A DNA stretch of 64,000 bases from Allium sativum (taxonomy: Eukaryota > Streptophyta > Magnoliopsida > Asparagales > Amaryllidaceae). The position numbers were made by a program, and so were the translations under genes. Below, in pieces: positions 46,801 to 60,004 of the stretch. Location: positions 484,591,514 through 484,655,513 of the forward strand of contig CM060925.1 in assembly GCA_030737875.1 (NCBI GenBank), read 5' to 3'. The notes beneath the pieces were generated by a model. The model had not been told where the DNA came from and ran no database searches. It saw only the letters and a list, made by a program, of their open reading frames with translations. Every line of letters starts with the position of its first letter. The stretch's first letter is position 1.

Positions 46801-49390
46801 GTCGGGTATACAATTTTATTCCTCTACTTTAGCCTCCTTTCTATGACCTGTTCAATATATCGTATATGTATATTTTCATACAACGCCCATATATATATTT
46901 CCATACAATGCTTTTATATATATTCATTCAATGCATATATAATTTCACACAATGCATATATAAGCCAAAAATAATATTATTAGCGAACTAATAATATTTC
47001 CATCGCATGACAATTTTATGTATTCCATATATACGCTAAAAATGATAATTTTAGCGAACTAGTATTTATTTCAAGGTATGACTATTTTATATACTCATAT
47101 ATGTATTAAAAATTTTATTTTTAACAAACTAGAATCCATTTCAACATATGACTATTTTTATTACTTCACACACATGATAAAAATGTTATTTTTATCGTTC
47201 ACAGAATTTATTTCAAACATGAATATTTCATATACTTCATACGTACAATAAAAATGTTATTTTTATTTTTCAAATAATTTATTCAACATATGAATGTTTC
47301 ATTTACTTCATATATACGATAAAATGTGAATTTTATCGTTCAAACAATTTATTTAAAATATGTATATTTTATTTACTTAATATATACGATAAAAATGTGA
47401 ATTTTATCGTTCAAACAATTTATTCAACATATGAATGTTTTATTTACTTCATATATACGATAAAAATGTGAATTTTATCATTCAAACAATTTATTCAACA
47501 TATGAATGTTTTATTTACTTCGTATATACGATAAAAATGTGAATTATATTGTTCAAACAATTTATTCATATATGAATATTTTATTTACTTCATATATACG
47601 ATAAAAATGTGAATTTTATCGTTCAAACAATTTATTCAACATATGAATGTTTTATTTACTTCATATACACAATCACAATCAATTTGCACAATACAATCAA
47701 ACAAACAAGTCGTCCATGGTCTGTGGACAACGAGGAACAGTTCATATATGCAGTTATGAAATAAATAGTTGTACAAGAAATTATAGTGAGGATTTCTCAC
47801 TTTGGTTTCCGCTCCGTCGGTGTTATTTCTGAATTTCTGATCGCATTCAAATTTCCCTGAAATTTTAAAGTGTTCCATTTCCATTCTAGTCACTGTTGTA
47901 GCTCTCTTCAACATGATCCCAACGGACCTGAAATCATCGAATTTCATTTCCGTATGTAAAAGATATGATACTTTAACCATTTGATATTAATGAAGTTATT
48001 AATTAAAATAATTAATCAACCTTTCATAACGTTTAATTAACGTTGCCTTATAACCTTCCTTCTTCCTCGTTATACGCCTGAACCCATTCAAGAAAATAGT
48101 TGGCCCCTAGGGTCTGAAATTGTGGCTCCGCCATTGCGCCAGAATCCGATTTAAAGGTGTCACATCATAGGGCTTCGCGCCTCCTTCCAGCGCCAGTAAC
48201 GACGTCCAACTCGCACCCTCCACCGCCACTAAATCCGAACCCGAAGTCGTCCGCTTCGAGCAGCAATATCGAACGAACCATGCAGCCATACCTCATCAAA
48301 CTTATACGGATTCGAAGATCTAAAAGAGGCTAACAATATTTGCTTTATAAACTTCAGATTTTATTGAATGGATTGCAAACGATTTTAATTTGAATATTGG
48401 AGCATTTTCCGCCTTACATCGGTGAAGAGTGGCGGCTTCCAGGGGCGTTGACTTCCAATGAGGGTTTTGACTAGTTTAGAGAATTATATATATAAATATA
48501 TAATTTTAAATTCCAAATATACATGTTTATCAATCCGAATTCCAATTCAAACCCAACTACTATCGCCCTAACTAAATACCCTCATTCCGAATACAATGGG
48601 ATATGTTTCGTAACCCAATTCGGCTGTTACGATCAGTTTTTGCCAAATTTAAAATATAAGTCAATATATTTTAAATTCAAACGAACATTTTAATTTACCG
48701 GGGCTACATACAAACTCTAAAAATTCCAGAAAAATTATTTCTAGCTTCGTATTGACGATACAGTCCTAACAGAACTAATTTCGTCAAATTCCGAGACCGT
48801 TTGAAAAATGGCCATTTTCTGGTCGATCCAAATTGACTGAAACTGTTAAAACACGTTTTCTTCTGCCACGCTCACATATTGCTTTCAAAAATTATGGAAA
48901 TTTGAATCTAGCAATAATTTGACATCCTGGATCCAACAAAAGTGGTTTCATCAAAAACGAAGGTCGTTTGCAAAATGGCTAATTTTAAGGGCCAAAATTC
49001 CATAGCGACTATTTTGAATTTTCAATTGGACATAACTTTTTATTCCCGCTATGAAATTTCAATTTTTTGGATTCTTGGAAAGATATTTTCAAATAGATTC
49101 AAATATTTTTGGTTTCGGTAAAATCCGATTTATTTTGAATCTTGTACATCCAATTTAAATTTGAGATCGAATTTTCAAACTACCGCGCCATTTTCAATTT
49201 CTTTTATAATTAAAAATAAATATTTATATTCTAACGTCGATTCAAATAAATATATACGTTCTAATCCTGTTCAAAATAAATTTCTCGTCGTTATTATTTA
49301 AAATAAATCATTTTAAATATTCAAAATTCATCAAAATTGCCAAAATAATTTTTTTTTTTAAAATTGGCTCAGATTTTCCGGGTTATTACA
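43884..49390 (-). repeat. L3: diverged minus-strand relative of the L1 LTR
   Basis: Read on the minus strand it begins at 49390 with TGTAATAACCCGG. It shares the L1 segment CAAACGATCTCAGAAATCT-like at about 48805 and, near 44500-44150, the L1 U5 landmarks in order: CAGTCCCATGACTGACC, GGGTGCC, ACGGGCAGTC, TTCCGCTGT. The span from 49390 to the U5 landmark (4.9 kb) is close to that in L1 (4.6 kb), so it may be one long LTR. The terminal 150 bp of the LTR is not seen. A block at 46630-46810 instead resembles the L1 internal domain. No protein coding found. Confidence 0.7.
46960..47670 (-). repeat. About 71-bp minisatellite in L3
   Basis: Roughly ten units of about 71 bp, each with ATACGATAAAAATGTGAATT and TTCAAACAATTTATTCAACA on the + strand. 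Units from 47338 to 47670 are very similar; those before 47200 are diverged. It occupies about the place of the 36-bp array in L1. Confidence 0.88.
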
Positions 49391-49824
49391 ACTAACCACA
49401 CCGTTTTAGATTACTACCAAACGATTTTGGAATCCCACATTGTTATCCACATTAGTATATTTCATTGGTAAACCCCACATAGTACCCGACACAAGTAGAC
49501 TCTCAGGTCTGTATAAATTGGCCTGTTATGGCCTATTACTAGTAAAACCACAACAAGAAGTGACCATAGGTCCGACATTGTTCCCTGAGTATGTGTCACG
49601 AACTTCCCAACAGTAATCTAAATAGGGATAACGATATGTCCTATATTGTATACTCTCACTTGACAATTTATTCAAATCATCCAATTTCATAAAATATCTT
49701 TAATCGATGGGTCTTGAATTAACCAGTATAATGTACCTTTATGTTGCATACCATGAAGTGCACTACATCGTTTAAGTCGCGTTCTCATTTTCTTGAAGAG
49801 TGTGAAAACATGTAGCTTTATATG
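49391..49824. other. Sequence between L3 and G4
   Basis: No gene or element recognised. Confidence 0.5.
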
Positions 49825-50979
49825 TGTGACGACCTCCCATAACTCCCACACTTAACAAAGGAAATAATGCATTGAAAGACATGCCAGGCAGCTATGGTCG
49901 ATCATCAGGGTAGAAATACACAGATGAAACTTGTCATATAACTCAAAACACAAGGATAAAATATAATAGAACATACACAATAGGGTATAGTAGTGAACCA
50001 CGATTGAGAAAAATCATAAACTTTTCATATCATTATGAAAATATCCATACATCAAACTGGATTACATCAGAGTCTGTACAAAAAGCCTCACTACAGGTTC
50101 ACCCGGAATAGCACAAATCATCAATAACAGTGGAACAACATATATGTATAGTAGAAAATAATACGCCAGACTCCAACTAGTTGTCGCTCAACAACATCGT
50201 CCTCATCAAGATCTACTACCTCCACCTAGTCTGCCCATCCACAACATGGATTAATCACCCAAGGTAATAAAAGGGAAACATGAAACCTTGAGTTGGACAA
50301 CAGTCTTAATGAGCGATAAAACAACTAACAACATCATCAATAAAGTATATGGATACTAAACAATTCAATCGTCTGATATGCTAGTGCAACAACGAGAAGA
50401 AATACCCAAACCAACTCCTTCTCCTCAACATATGGTGATAGCCTTCCCATAGAATTAGAGAAAAGACAAACAGTACATTTGTAGAACCAATCATCAAGCA
50501 TAGACCATCCTAATCGAGTTTAATACCTCCCAAGCACAAACCCCAAAGGCCTAAACCAACATCAAATAAGCAACCAAGAAATGTCTCCCTCGACGTCGAA
50601 TAATCCACAAGACGATACAAGCAAACAATAGCATCCATGACTCTGGCTGTCACCGTTTGCCTTGCCTTGAATCCAACGTTAATCGTATGACTGGCATATC
50701 TTGCCATCCGTCAAGGGCTACATGTAACCCCGATTCTAGAAAAACTCCATACGCCTTCGTTGCTCGTATCTACGCCCATCATGACTGCCCAGGGTGTTCG
50801 ACTAATCATCTAGTCTTTGGGTGCCCCCGTTATACACCTGCTTTGAATCTGCTTGAACATCCGACTAACGATGATCCCTTAGCACTTCATTAACTCTAGC
50901 TGTCATCATCGGCGACTATCCATAAGCTCAAGCGCCTTCTCGAGCAACCATTATCTACAAGTTCAAATCATCTTGAGTC
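49825..50979 (-). repeat. G4 chromovirus 3' LTR, distal part
   Basis: Reverse complement of the last 1.1 kb of the chromovirus LTR: + strand starts TGTGACGACCTCCCATAAC (LTR end), then the ACCTAGTCTGCCCATCC and CCTTGAGTTGGACAACAGTC segments. Interrupted at 50979 by a 3.1 kb insertion. Confidence 0.88.
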
Positions 50980-53900
50980 TATTGGATCTAGATTAACCCT
51001 AGAGGGGGGTGAATAAGGTTTATACAATTTATCGCTGAGTTCAAAACTTATAGGATATTAAAATAATAAACAGATCACAGAATGCAGTAGAAATAAAAGT
51101 GTAGAAAATAAATCACATACAGATATACCCAGCTTCGGCAAAACCTTTCCTGCTGCTGCATTTGTAAGATTTCTACTAGGTAAAAGAACAGATCCCACAT
51201 ACAAGACCATGTACACTTGTGAACTCCTCCCTCCTATTCTGATCCTACGCTCAAAACCCTAGACTGGTCTATATCCACTAGACCCGATTTTCTCCTAGTT
51301 TTACAGACACTAGTAAATTATCTGTTAACCCCGAACTGAATCCTCTAGAATTTTACAGACTCTAGAAAAACCGTTTGGACGATTTTCAGAACAAACTAAA
51401 AATTAAAACAGAATTTAAAAAGCAAAAGAACTAGAAACCCTAGTTTATAAAATGAAACATAAAGCTCCCTTTAGACAATGAATAGGCCGACCATTTTACA
51501 AATGCGTTGCACCACTTGTTTATTTCCTTGACCCGATTTTCTTTTCTTCGTAGGATTAAAAATGGCGGCGTGTATTGGGAAAACTAGGGTTTGAATCACC
51601 AAATCGATGTGTGATGCTTCCTCAAATCTGGATGAAACTTGTGCTACTCAAATCCTTGTCGATTTCTGATGCTTCGATTTGGAATTTTCTCGATCGAAAA
51701 TGAATGAAAAGTTGTGAGTATTCTCTGATTTGAAACTTTAGCCCTCAAATTGATTTATGGTTTTTTGATTTTGTTCTTGATTTTGAGTACTTGGTTTTCG
51801 ATCATCCATGCCGATGATGAACTGGGGTTCATATAGGATTTACAAATCCTTGATAGCCTCTGATTTGAAAAGAATGACTCGTTACTGATTTGATTACTTT
51901 CCCTTTTTACTGTCCTCGATTTGAATTGATGAAACTGTTGCCTTGATTGTCACGATGAACAATGATGATATTCTGGACTTGATTACTTTCCCTTTTAAAT
52001 GAACATGTTGAATAATCCCTTGCATGACTTTTGAATTCTGTTTTCCATGACTTTGATTGAGAGAATTCTGGAAATTTTGGCATGTCTTGAACAATTTAAT
52101 TGATTATTCTTGGTCCATATATACACCAAACAAATGAACAAATTTGGTGATGAAATTTTACTCCTCTAGTCCCTTGATAGTTTTTGCGTAATTTGTTCAT
52201 TTAATTTTTTTTGTGTGATACCAGAAAATATTCATTGCTTGCCAAATATGAAATGATAAAGGTTAGAATGGTTTAGAATCTTGCCTTATATGTTCTCCAG
52301 AACTGGAAACCGATTAACAGTTGATATGCTGGTCCCCTATAATCAATTTGAGTATTTCTGGAAATGAAAATGAATATTGCTCTATATACTTGAAAATGCA
52401 TCACTGTTTTGAATACATACATACTATCATATATGTACTTTATTTAATTTGCTTGATTTGTGAATATGGACTATTTGCTTTTGTCCATCCTTGCTTATTA
52501 ATGCAGCGACCGTATTAGATGCAACCTTGTACGTTGAGTATCATTGTTCTGTCATGTTCTAACTTATGATGAGGTGTTTGCATATGAAAACTGCACCTTT
52601 GTTGAATACTTGTATTGCACTTGCTTCACCATTTATATGCAGTTGCACTTGAATCGATTTAAAACTGCCATGATTTACTTGTTAATGCTGAACTGGATTG
52701 TCATACTTGCACATGATACATAGCTGAACATGTAGCACTTGAAATCTTGAAAGTTTACCCTCCTGCACTACATGTATTGCCACATTGACTTGTTCGAGCT
52801 TTGATGTACCAAGTTTGCTCCTTTCCCGACATTGAATCACACTGCTTTGCCATGATATACAAACTCTTGTTTTTGCTGTGCACCCTTATTCATCTTGTTC
52901 ATACATACCCTTGTGTATTTGCACCATCATCACTTGCTTGTACTATACTTTGTCCATATGCAATTTCTCGCTGTTGTACATTGTTCATGCTTCTCCATAT
53001 TTGGAACTTGGTCAAGGTTGTGCATCTTCAGTTTCATGTACACATTATTTGAAGCTTCACTTATATAGGTCCATGCTGAAACATGTTGCTTTGATTTTGC
53101 ATATTGTCTGAACTGCTTGTATTCTGGGTTAAGCAGTGTACTTCTTGAATGACATCATCACCCTGGTTTAGATATTTTGTGGCAACTTATATATATGTCC
53201 ATTGATGACTTGAACCATGTTGCTTACCCATGCTTGCATTGAAAATAGCTTGTTGACCTTATTGAGTTCATGTTGACTGAACATGCCTTGACCTGACCAT
53301 TTAGCTGGTTTGACTTTGTTGACTTGTGCATGGCCAACATATTTGCTATGAGAAGAGCTCGACTATATTTACTAGTACGTTTATATATGTGTGTATATAT
53401 ACACAATAGTGTATGTACATATATCATGCACATGTGAATTATTATGTATATCAGCAGACTGTTGCACTGTGTTGTGGCTATTCAGAATCAACTGGTTCTG
53501 ATCAGTAAACCAGTGTAGTATGTTGAGGCTGATCAGTGCGCATATACATATCAGATCAAGTCATGAAAAATGATGAGAAACATACCATAATTATGAGGCA
53601 AATAAAATTTATATTCGCATGAATTCTGTTTATTTCTATTGCAGTATACTGTGTGTGTTCCTTTTTGTGACAGGTAAGCATGAAGATGACTAGACTGACT
53701 GTGAGGTGTGAAGACAGAAGACTAAAGACAGGTTGAGTCGATGCATATGAGTGACTGTATACTAAGTGTGAGAGTTGTAGAGAGGAACTGATGTGAATAA
53801 GAAATGAATATGAAACGTGTTACTGAAAATTTGTACAAATAGTTGGAGTTATAAATTTGTACTGTTTTAATGTTAGAAATAAAATATTATGTTTAAACAA

Positions 53901-54081
53901 AATAACGTTGAAGATTTGAATTTGTGTATAATCGTATTATGTTTAAATATGAATATTATATTCCAGTCTGATGTGAATATGAGATAGTACGACAATGAAC
54001 ACATTTAAAATAATATATACTTGTTTGTTATCATTAAAAACAAATCATATAGTTGTGTATACAACTACGTTATATACAACA
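50980..54081. mobile_element. S2: 3.1 kb non-coding insertion, probable solo LTR
   Basis: Starts TATTGGATCTAGATTAACCC followed by TAGAGGGGGGTGAATA, a sequence start I associate with a plant repeat family, and ends ATATACAACA. It is flanked by GAGTC at 50975-50979 and 54082-54086. Ends read T(A)TTGG…ACAACA, so a TG…CA LTR with one changed base is likely. No gag or pol in any frame and no internal LTR repeat seen. Orientation uncertain. Confidence 0.65.
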
Positions 54082-54189
54082 GAGTCGTCTTCACAACTTC
54101 GTTGCATCATATCACGATCAATGAACACTTGACGGGCTTCCAACATTCCACTGAATTCACATCAAAGTTACACCCATCGTCGAATTTCC

Positions 54190-54860
54190 AAAAATCAACA
54201 TCGCTTGGTCAATATATGATGGATCGTTCATGATCCATCAATGGATCAGTCACCGATCCATCTCCATGGATCGCACATGATCCATACATACGACACTCAT
54301 TGGATCACATGATCCATATATGCGCCACTCGGTTGGATCATGCAATCCTTCACCTTTCCAGATCCAACTTTTGCGCTGCGGCCCATTGCCAAACACTGGC
54401 CGATCCATCCTTTTGTCGGGTGCGCTCTTGGCTGATCCATGATATAACCGTGTGCACCCTATAGCCCATTCAATGATCCATCAACTTACTCGACCATGCG
54501 ATCCATCGGGTACAAAGTGGTCCGATCTACTAATTTTCCATGCGCATTCAAGGTCGATCCATCAGAAACCATGCGATCCACTCAATCACCATACAAGCAA
54601 TCCATCACCATGCCATCAGTCGATCCATGCGTTTGCTACTCGAGCTGATCCGCCATTCCACCGTGTGCACCCTTTCCCGATCCATCTTTTGAACGATCCA
54701 TGCATTTTGATCCGATCCATCCATTTTGCACGACTCCATTACTTGCCGATCCATCCCAATGACTTCAACGTCCACCGATCCACACAACATATTATCCATC
54801 CGCATGATCTACATTGTGCAAGCTATCCATACAATCTACACTTAAACGACGAACATCCAT
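54190..54860 (-). repeat. GATCCAT-rich degenerate array in G4 LTR
   Basis: Dozens of GATCCAT and CGATCCAT copies at irregular spacing, in the LTR position that holds GGTCGGTC arrays in G1 and G3 and 28-bp units in G2. A 146-codon + ORF here (54452-54892) is an artefact of the repeat. Confidence 0.85.
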
Positions 54861-55442
54861 GCATTCATCTCATCCAAATCGACCAATTCTAACCAAATGA
54901 TCAATAACTCAACAAACAATCATCAAAAAACATTAGCACAACAATAAATCATCATACAATCATATAAATTTCACCAAACCATGATAAAACGATAAACGAA
55001 CCAATAAATGGATATAAACTTGCATAAATATATGATTTCAATGTTAACATATGAATTAACCGTTATATCTTGCTAAATTATATCCTATGGTGTTATCGGA
55101 ATTCAATATATATTTACATCAATTAGATCTAGGTGAATATGATGAAATTAAGATCAGACAAACCCATATACTCAATCGAATCCATGTAAGAGATGCTTAT
55201 CACTAACCAAATCCGCAAAATATCTTGAAATCAAGGAATCTCTAATCCGGATAGCGAAGAACAGACTCTGAATCAACTCAATTGATGCGATCTACCCTTC
55301 CTCGATGTTAATCTTCAATCCTTGATCTCAAATCTATGAATGGAAATGAAGTAGATGTGTATTTGATTGAGTCGGAGAATCACATGCACCTGACCAAATG
55401 TGAAATGAAGAGACTAAACAATTCTCTTTACCTATACCCTCC

Positions 55443-55450
55443 TATTTATA
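55443..55450 (-). promoter_or_regulatory. TATA box of G4 LTR
   Basis: Minus strand reads TATAAATAGG at the family-typical distance from the LTR start. Confidence 0.7.
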
Positions 55451-55824
55451 GACAACAACCCATAGTCTTAATGGGCCTCACTAATCAGCTCACTAATGAC
55501 TAATAAGCATGTCTGGAAAACTAGCAACACTAAAACAATGATTCCTCTCAAACTGCTTAGCCAAATCTTTGATGTGACCACTCTGCGGAATTGGAAACAC
55601 CATTTCTGATCTAATGAAATTGATCCCAACACCTGATTCGATCCCAGTCAAAATTTATTCCCTAAACAAAAACAACAGGGGCAACATTGTCACAAATGAA
55701 ATTGACAAAAATCATGGACACCTCTCACATCCCCATGAACAACTTATCAAAATATGAGAATGATCCGACCCTTGAAGAATAAAAAAATCATGATCCTCCG
55801 ATACACAAAATGCAGGTCGTTACA

Positions 55825-55852
55825 TTCTCCCCCACCCCCTTTAGGAATTTCG
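55825..55852 (-). other. Polypurine tract of G4
   Basis: Minus strand shows AAAGGGGGTGGGGGAGAA directly before the LTR start. Confidence 0.8.
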
Positions 55853-56029
55853 CCCCAGTAATCCCAAGCAAACACAAGCAAACAAAAACCATTTTGCATT
55901 CCTATTATCCACGAGCAACCAATCTACCATCCAATCTAGAATTCAACAAGCCATCCATCTATAGCTTTAACCAAGCACACAGAATTCTAATAATAACACA
56001 AGTTACAATGGTGTAAGGGTGACATGACA

Positions 56030-57167
56030 TCAATGGGTCATACCAACGAAGAGTTTTGGATGGGTCGCCTTCATACTCACTTCCGTTTCCAATGTACAAT
56101 CTTCATCATCCTCACTCCATTGCACTTTAACTAGCGTAACCACCTTCCTCTTAAGCTGTTTCGTACCATTCCTGGCAACGCGAAGCATCTTACGAGGTCT
56201 CGAAACTACGGTCTCGACCTCTAGGTCTTCATACTAATCTAAAGATACCACCACATTCGAATCGTGTACATACTTCCGTAGAAAAGACACATGAAAAACA
56301 TTGTGCACACTAGACATCTTCTTAGGTAAATATAATCTATACACAAGCTTTCCAATCCGTTCGACTATCAGAAACAGTCCATTGAACCTTGGAGCTAGCT
56401 TTCCATTACTTCCGAACAGAACAACATTCTTCAAAGGTGAAATCTTCACGAAAATCATATCTCCAACGTCGAACACTAAATCCTTCCGACGATTATTGAC
56501 ATAACTTTTTTAACGATATTGGGCTGCTTCATCCGTTGTCGAGCTACCTCAATACAATCTGAGTTCTCTCTAATAATCTCAGCCCCAAATATCAATTTAT
56601 CTCTGGTTTCCAACCAACATGCTGGAAAATTACACGGTCTACCATACAACGCCTCGTATGGTGCCATCCCGATGCATGACTGGTAACTGTTATTCTACGA
56701 ATACTCAAACAAATGTAGATGGTCTTCCCACGATCCCCCAATATCCAATGCATAAGCACTAACGATATCTTCCAAAGCTCGGTTAATCTGCTCAGTTTGA
56801 CCATCAGTCCGAGGATGATAACCGTCCTCAAACATAGCTCGGTTCACAAAGTCTCTTGGAAACTCTTACAAAATCCACTTGTAAGCAATGGATCTCGATC
56901 ACTCACTATGCTCTTTAGAATACCATGGAATCGAATTATCGATTTAATGTATAGCTTGGCCAACTTCGATGTTATCCTAGTCGATTTGACAAGAATATAC
57001 TTTGCGCCTTTGGTCAGCGATCCACTATGACCCAAATCCCTTTTTTTCCTGACCTGGTCCTAAGCAGCCCATCAATAAAATCCATCGATACTTGCTCCCA
57101 TTTCCACGTAGGAACTTCTAATGGCTGAAGAAATCCACTCATCTTCTTCTTTTCAGCTTTCACTAAC
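56030..57167 (-). pseudogene. G4 chromovirus integrase and chromodomain, truncated and broken
   Basis: Minus strand. It starts abruptly at 57167 inside the integrase zinc finger (QLVKAE part), so everything upstream is lost. Integrase core follows at about 57035-56640 (VKSTRITSKLAKLYIKSI, SDRDPLLTSGF, then PYEALYGRPCN), then the C-terminal module at 56476-56300 (FDVGDMIFVKISPLKNVV) and a chromodomain ending at a TGA at 56030-56032. Frame changes near 56840 and 56500 and a TAG after NNSYQ near 56690 break it. Same family as G1-G3. Confidence 0.9.
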
Positions 57168-58390
57168 TGTTTATCCCTTAAGGATCATATGTACATTAGA
57201 AACCACCCATATGTTGGTCTATTAAGTCCACGTTATGGGTCGAACGTCATTAAACTCGGTCATGTAAAATGCTATCTAATACACTCAAACATTCTATGAA
57301 AGGTCAGGGGCGACCACACACGACACGACAACAGTAAAACTCGCACATCTTGGAAGGACGCTTTACTCATCCCCATATCAAGAAAATTCGATTGGACAAA
57401 GCAAGGAGAAGAATTGTCCCGGTTGCACATTCCATTCTCGATCAGTCAGATGAAAGTCCAAAGATACTAGGAGTCGCGCATGCACTCTATGTCCACTTAT
57501 AGATTATAGCCCTAGTCACTCGCTCCTCATTCTGTCATCATTATTTCAAACGGACACTCTGCTTCAATTGTGGTGATAATCTCCTACTCATCAACAGTCA
57601 AATACAACCCGCTCACCTACATGGAATCGCTCGTCTAAAGATGTTCAGGACCTGGGAAGTCGCTCACTCTCACAGAGTCGTCTACTCTTGTAAAGTCATT
57701 TATACTGAACAACTAGAGACGGTCACTGGCAGCTGCCTACAATGAGGCAATGGCTTTTTAGCAGTCAATGAGATAACCGACTCGTATGAATTCCAGTCCA
57801 AACTTTCATGAGGGCTCAATTATAAATAGGCTATAACTACCACTAGAAATGGGGAGACCTCTGGCCACCACGAAGTGTCGCTAAATTCCATCCTTAGCCG
57901 CTCCTTAAATATTTTTCAGCCATGATCATCATCATCATCCGAAGATCCTTCATCTATTTGGCCATGGCGTCCGTCAAAATCTGATAAGTGTGAAAGATCC
58001 AAGACATCCTCCTCCTCTGTCTCCTATCCATCCTTCTTCATCCTCTGTAGCCTATCTGTCCTTCTTCATCACTGATACTGCCATTACCCCATCGAATATC
58101 GTGAATCTAAGCGAAATTTGTATGTAAATTGAGAATATGTTGAGTGGTCAGAGGAAGTTTAAAGGAAAAGAGGTGATATGTCTTGTAATCATCATCATGA
58201 TAATGCAAACTCCATTCACAGTGGATGTATGCCTAACACAAAGCCGAACCACTCTAAAACCTTGTCTGCATTTTGTTTGCTTTGCTTTTTTACTTTCAAT
58301 TGTCGTTGAGTGTGGCTCTACTTATTTTCTAACCTGGTGAAGTATATTCATTGTACCCTTGGTGTTTGAACCATTTTTGGTGAAAATATT
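57168..58390 (+). repeat. Probable 5' LTR of a Tat-type Gypsy element
   Basis: Lies between the G4 break and a primer-site-like sequence. TATAAATAGG at 57821-57828 about 570 bp before the LTR end fits an LTR promoter. The LTR start is not resolved; it may begin near 57168 or be truncated. The matching 3' LTR is outside the window. Confidence 0.5.
57821..57828 (+). promoter_or_regulatory. TATA box in probable Tat LTR
   Basis: TATAAATA within CAATTATAAATAGGC. Confidence 0.55.
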
Positions 58391-58408
58391 TGGCACCCAC
58401 CGTGGGGT
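58391..58408 (+). other. Primer binding site region of the Tat element
   Basis: TGGCACCCACCGTGGGG closely resembles the TGGCGCCCACCGTGGGG sequence I associate with the 5' LTR end of Tat-lineage plant elements. Confidence 0.7.
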
Positions 58409-58469
58409 CCATTCTCATATCCTTCCTTCGCACTTCCCTCTAAATTTCAGCAGCCTATCGTCAAAATCC

Positions 58470-59725
58470 TAAACTGCCATCTTTTCTCGAAGCCACGACT
58501 GGTTCGAAGAAAAATAACAAATCCAATGAAACTATTAGAAATGTAGAGGATGTTCAAGATGATAAGGCTACACCATAGGCTTTAAATCAAGAAGTTGAAG
58601 AATAATCTAGGCCATCCGTGACACGATATGAGCTAAATGTGGCTATGACCGGCTTAAACGAGAAAATGGATGCCATGACAAGAATGATGATGGAAAAGCT
58701 TGATGCCCTAATTAGCACTCAAACCAATCCTCTGCTACCAAATGTTGTAAATGTTGTTGATGAAAAAGAGGATTCTTCTGCATCTGACCCTAGTCGGTCC
58801 CACTTTCCAGTCGAAGACAAAGGGGAAGCGGATGTTGAAGATTCTAAGATCAAAGTCCTGCAACACAAGGTAAAGCGTGCAACTTAGAATGCCGAAAGTC
58901 CCGCCAAAGGGACACTCTTTAAGAGAGGTTCGAAGCATCGAGATTTAAACCGGGATCGCTCTGGTAAAAGCATTCACACCAGTTCCGCGGAACAAGCAGA
59001 CAACGAAAAGCATATTACGGACATGATTCAACGAATAATGAAAGAAAGTGCAGATCAAGAAGACGATGAGAAAGAATGGGAATTTTCACCCAGTAAAAAT
59101 CCACTTATAGAAAGGATCCGAAAGCAAAGTTTCCTAAGAAATTTACACACCCGACTATAGTGCCTCATGGCGGAACCGGATATCCAAACATCTTCCTGTT
59201 CAAATATGATCAACACATGAACAGAGCTAGGGAAACTAACGAGATAAAATGTTGTACTTCCTTGTATGCCTAGAAGGTGTGGCTTCTCTATGGTTCGCAA
59301 GACTCCCACCTGAAAGCGTTGATCAATTTGCCGACTTAGCAAGGAGATTCCAAGAACAGTTCCGTCTACAAACTACCAAAGCAAGAGATGTAATTTCGCC
59401 CAGCGAAATAGAGAAAATGTCTGGGGAAACCATCAAAGATTTCCTTACCCGATTTCATGTTGCGGCGGCTGAGGTCATAGAACTAGAGACCTGGTACTTA
59501 TTAGCAGCTCTGAAAGGTGCTATCGATAAGAAATCAGAATTTGGGAAATGGCACAAAATGAAGAAACCCAAGACTCTGAAGAAGTTCTATAAGAAAGTCG
59601 AAGAGTACATGAGCATGGAAGATGATGCCCCAAATATCTAGAAGGGCACAGACGGTAATACTGCCAAAGAAGGAAAAAGTAATGAGTCTTAAATAGGGCA
59701 GAAGAACGACCTAGGCCAGAAAAGA
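58470..59725 (+). pseudogene. Tat-lineage Gypsy gag, N-terminal and capsid part, broken
   Basis: Degenerate N-terminal part to about 58887, with stops at 58577 and 58603, then a capsid domain at about 59150-59640. Motifs: LEGVASLWFARLPPESVDQF and RFQEQF near 59270-59360, SGETIKDFLTRF near 59420 and LLAALKGAI near 59500. These match the Gag domain of Tat/Athila-type Ty3/Gypsy elements, unlike the chromovirus gags. Stops at 58885 and 59639 and a frame change near 59245 inactivate it. Gag is cut at 59725 by a solo LTR and resumes at 63454. Confidence 0.82.
59721..59725 (+). repeat. Target site duplication of S1, left
   Basis: AAAGA, identical to 63449-63453. Confidence 0.92.
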
Positions 59726-60004
59726 TGTAACACCCCGTATTTTCTATGAACGTATAAGTAACAAATCAGAGTATAATTAATTTTTAAAATAAGAATCAAG
59801 GGAAACGGGTTGCACCTTTGCATTCGTCTCGAAATTCTGCTTGAAAACGAGTATGAGTTTTCGAAAAATGGAGTCCGTATGTCCAAGTTATGACCTTCAG
59901 AAGTTTCAGGATTTTGAATAGAATAAAGAAAGCTCAAAATTCGAATTCGAAATTCGAATTCAAACCCAGTAGCGGGATGGGAGGGAAATTTCCTGCCCAG
60001 GACC

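Larger units (their letters stand above)
54082..55824 (-). repeat. G4 chromovirus 3' LTR, proximal part
   Basis: Continues the LTR after the insertion. On the minus strand it starts at 55824 with TGTAACGACCTGCATTTTGT. TATA box at 55443-55450. Contains the GATCCAT-rich array at 54190-54860. Confidence 0.9.

Noticed and set aside
52801..53111. Cys/His-rich overlapping ORFs inside S2
   Set aside because: Overlapping frames in repeat-like TTG/CATG-rich sequence, with no domain recognised.
54452..54892. 146-codon ORF rich in His, Pro and Ser
   Set aside because: Read-through of the GATCCAT array in a minus-strand LTR; no start context or family.
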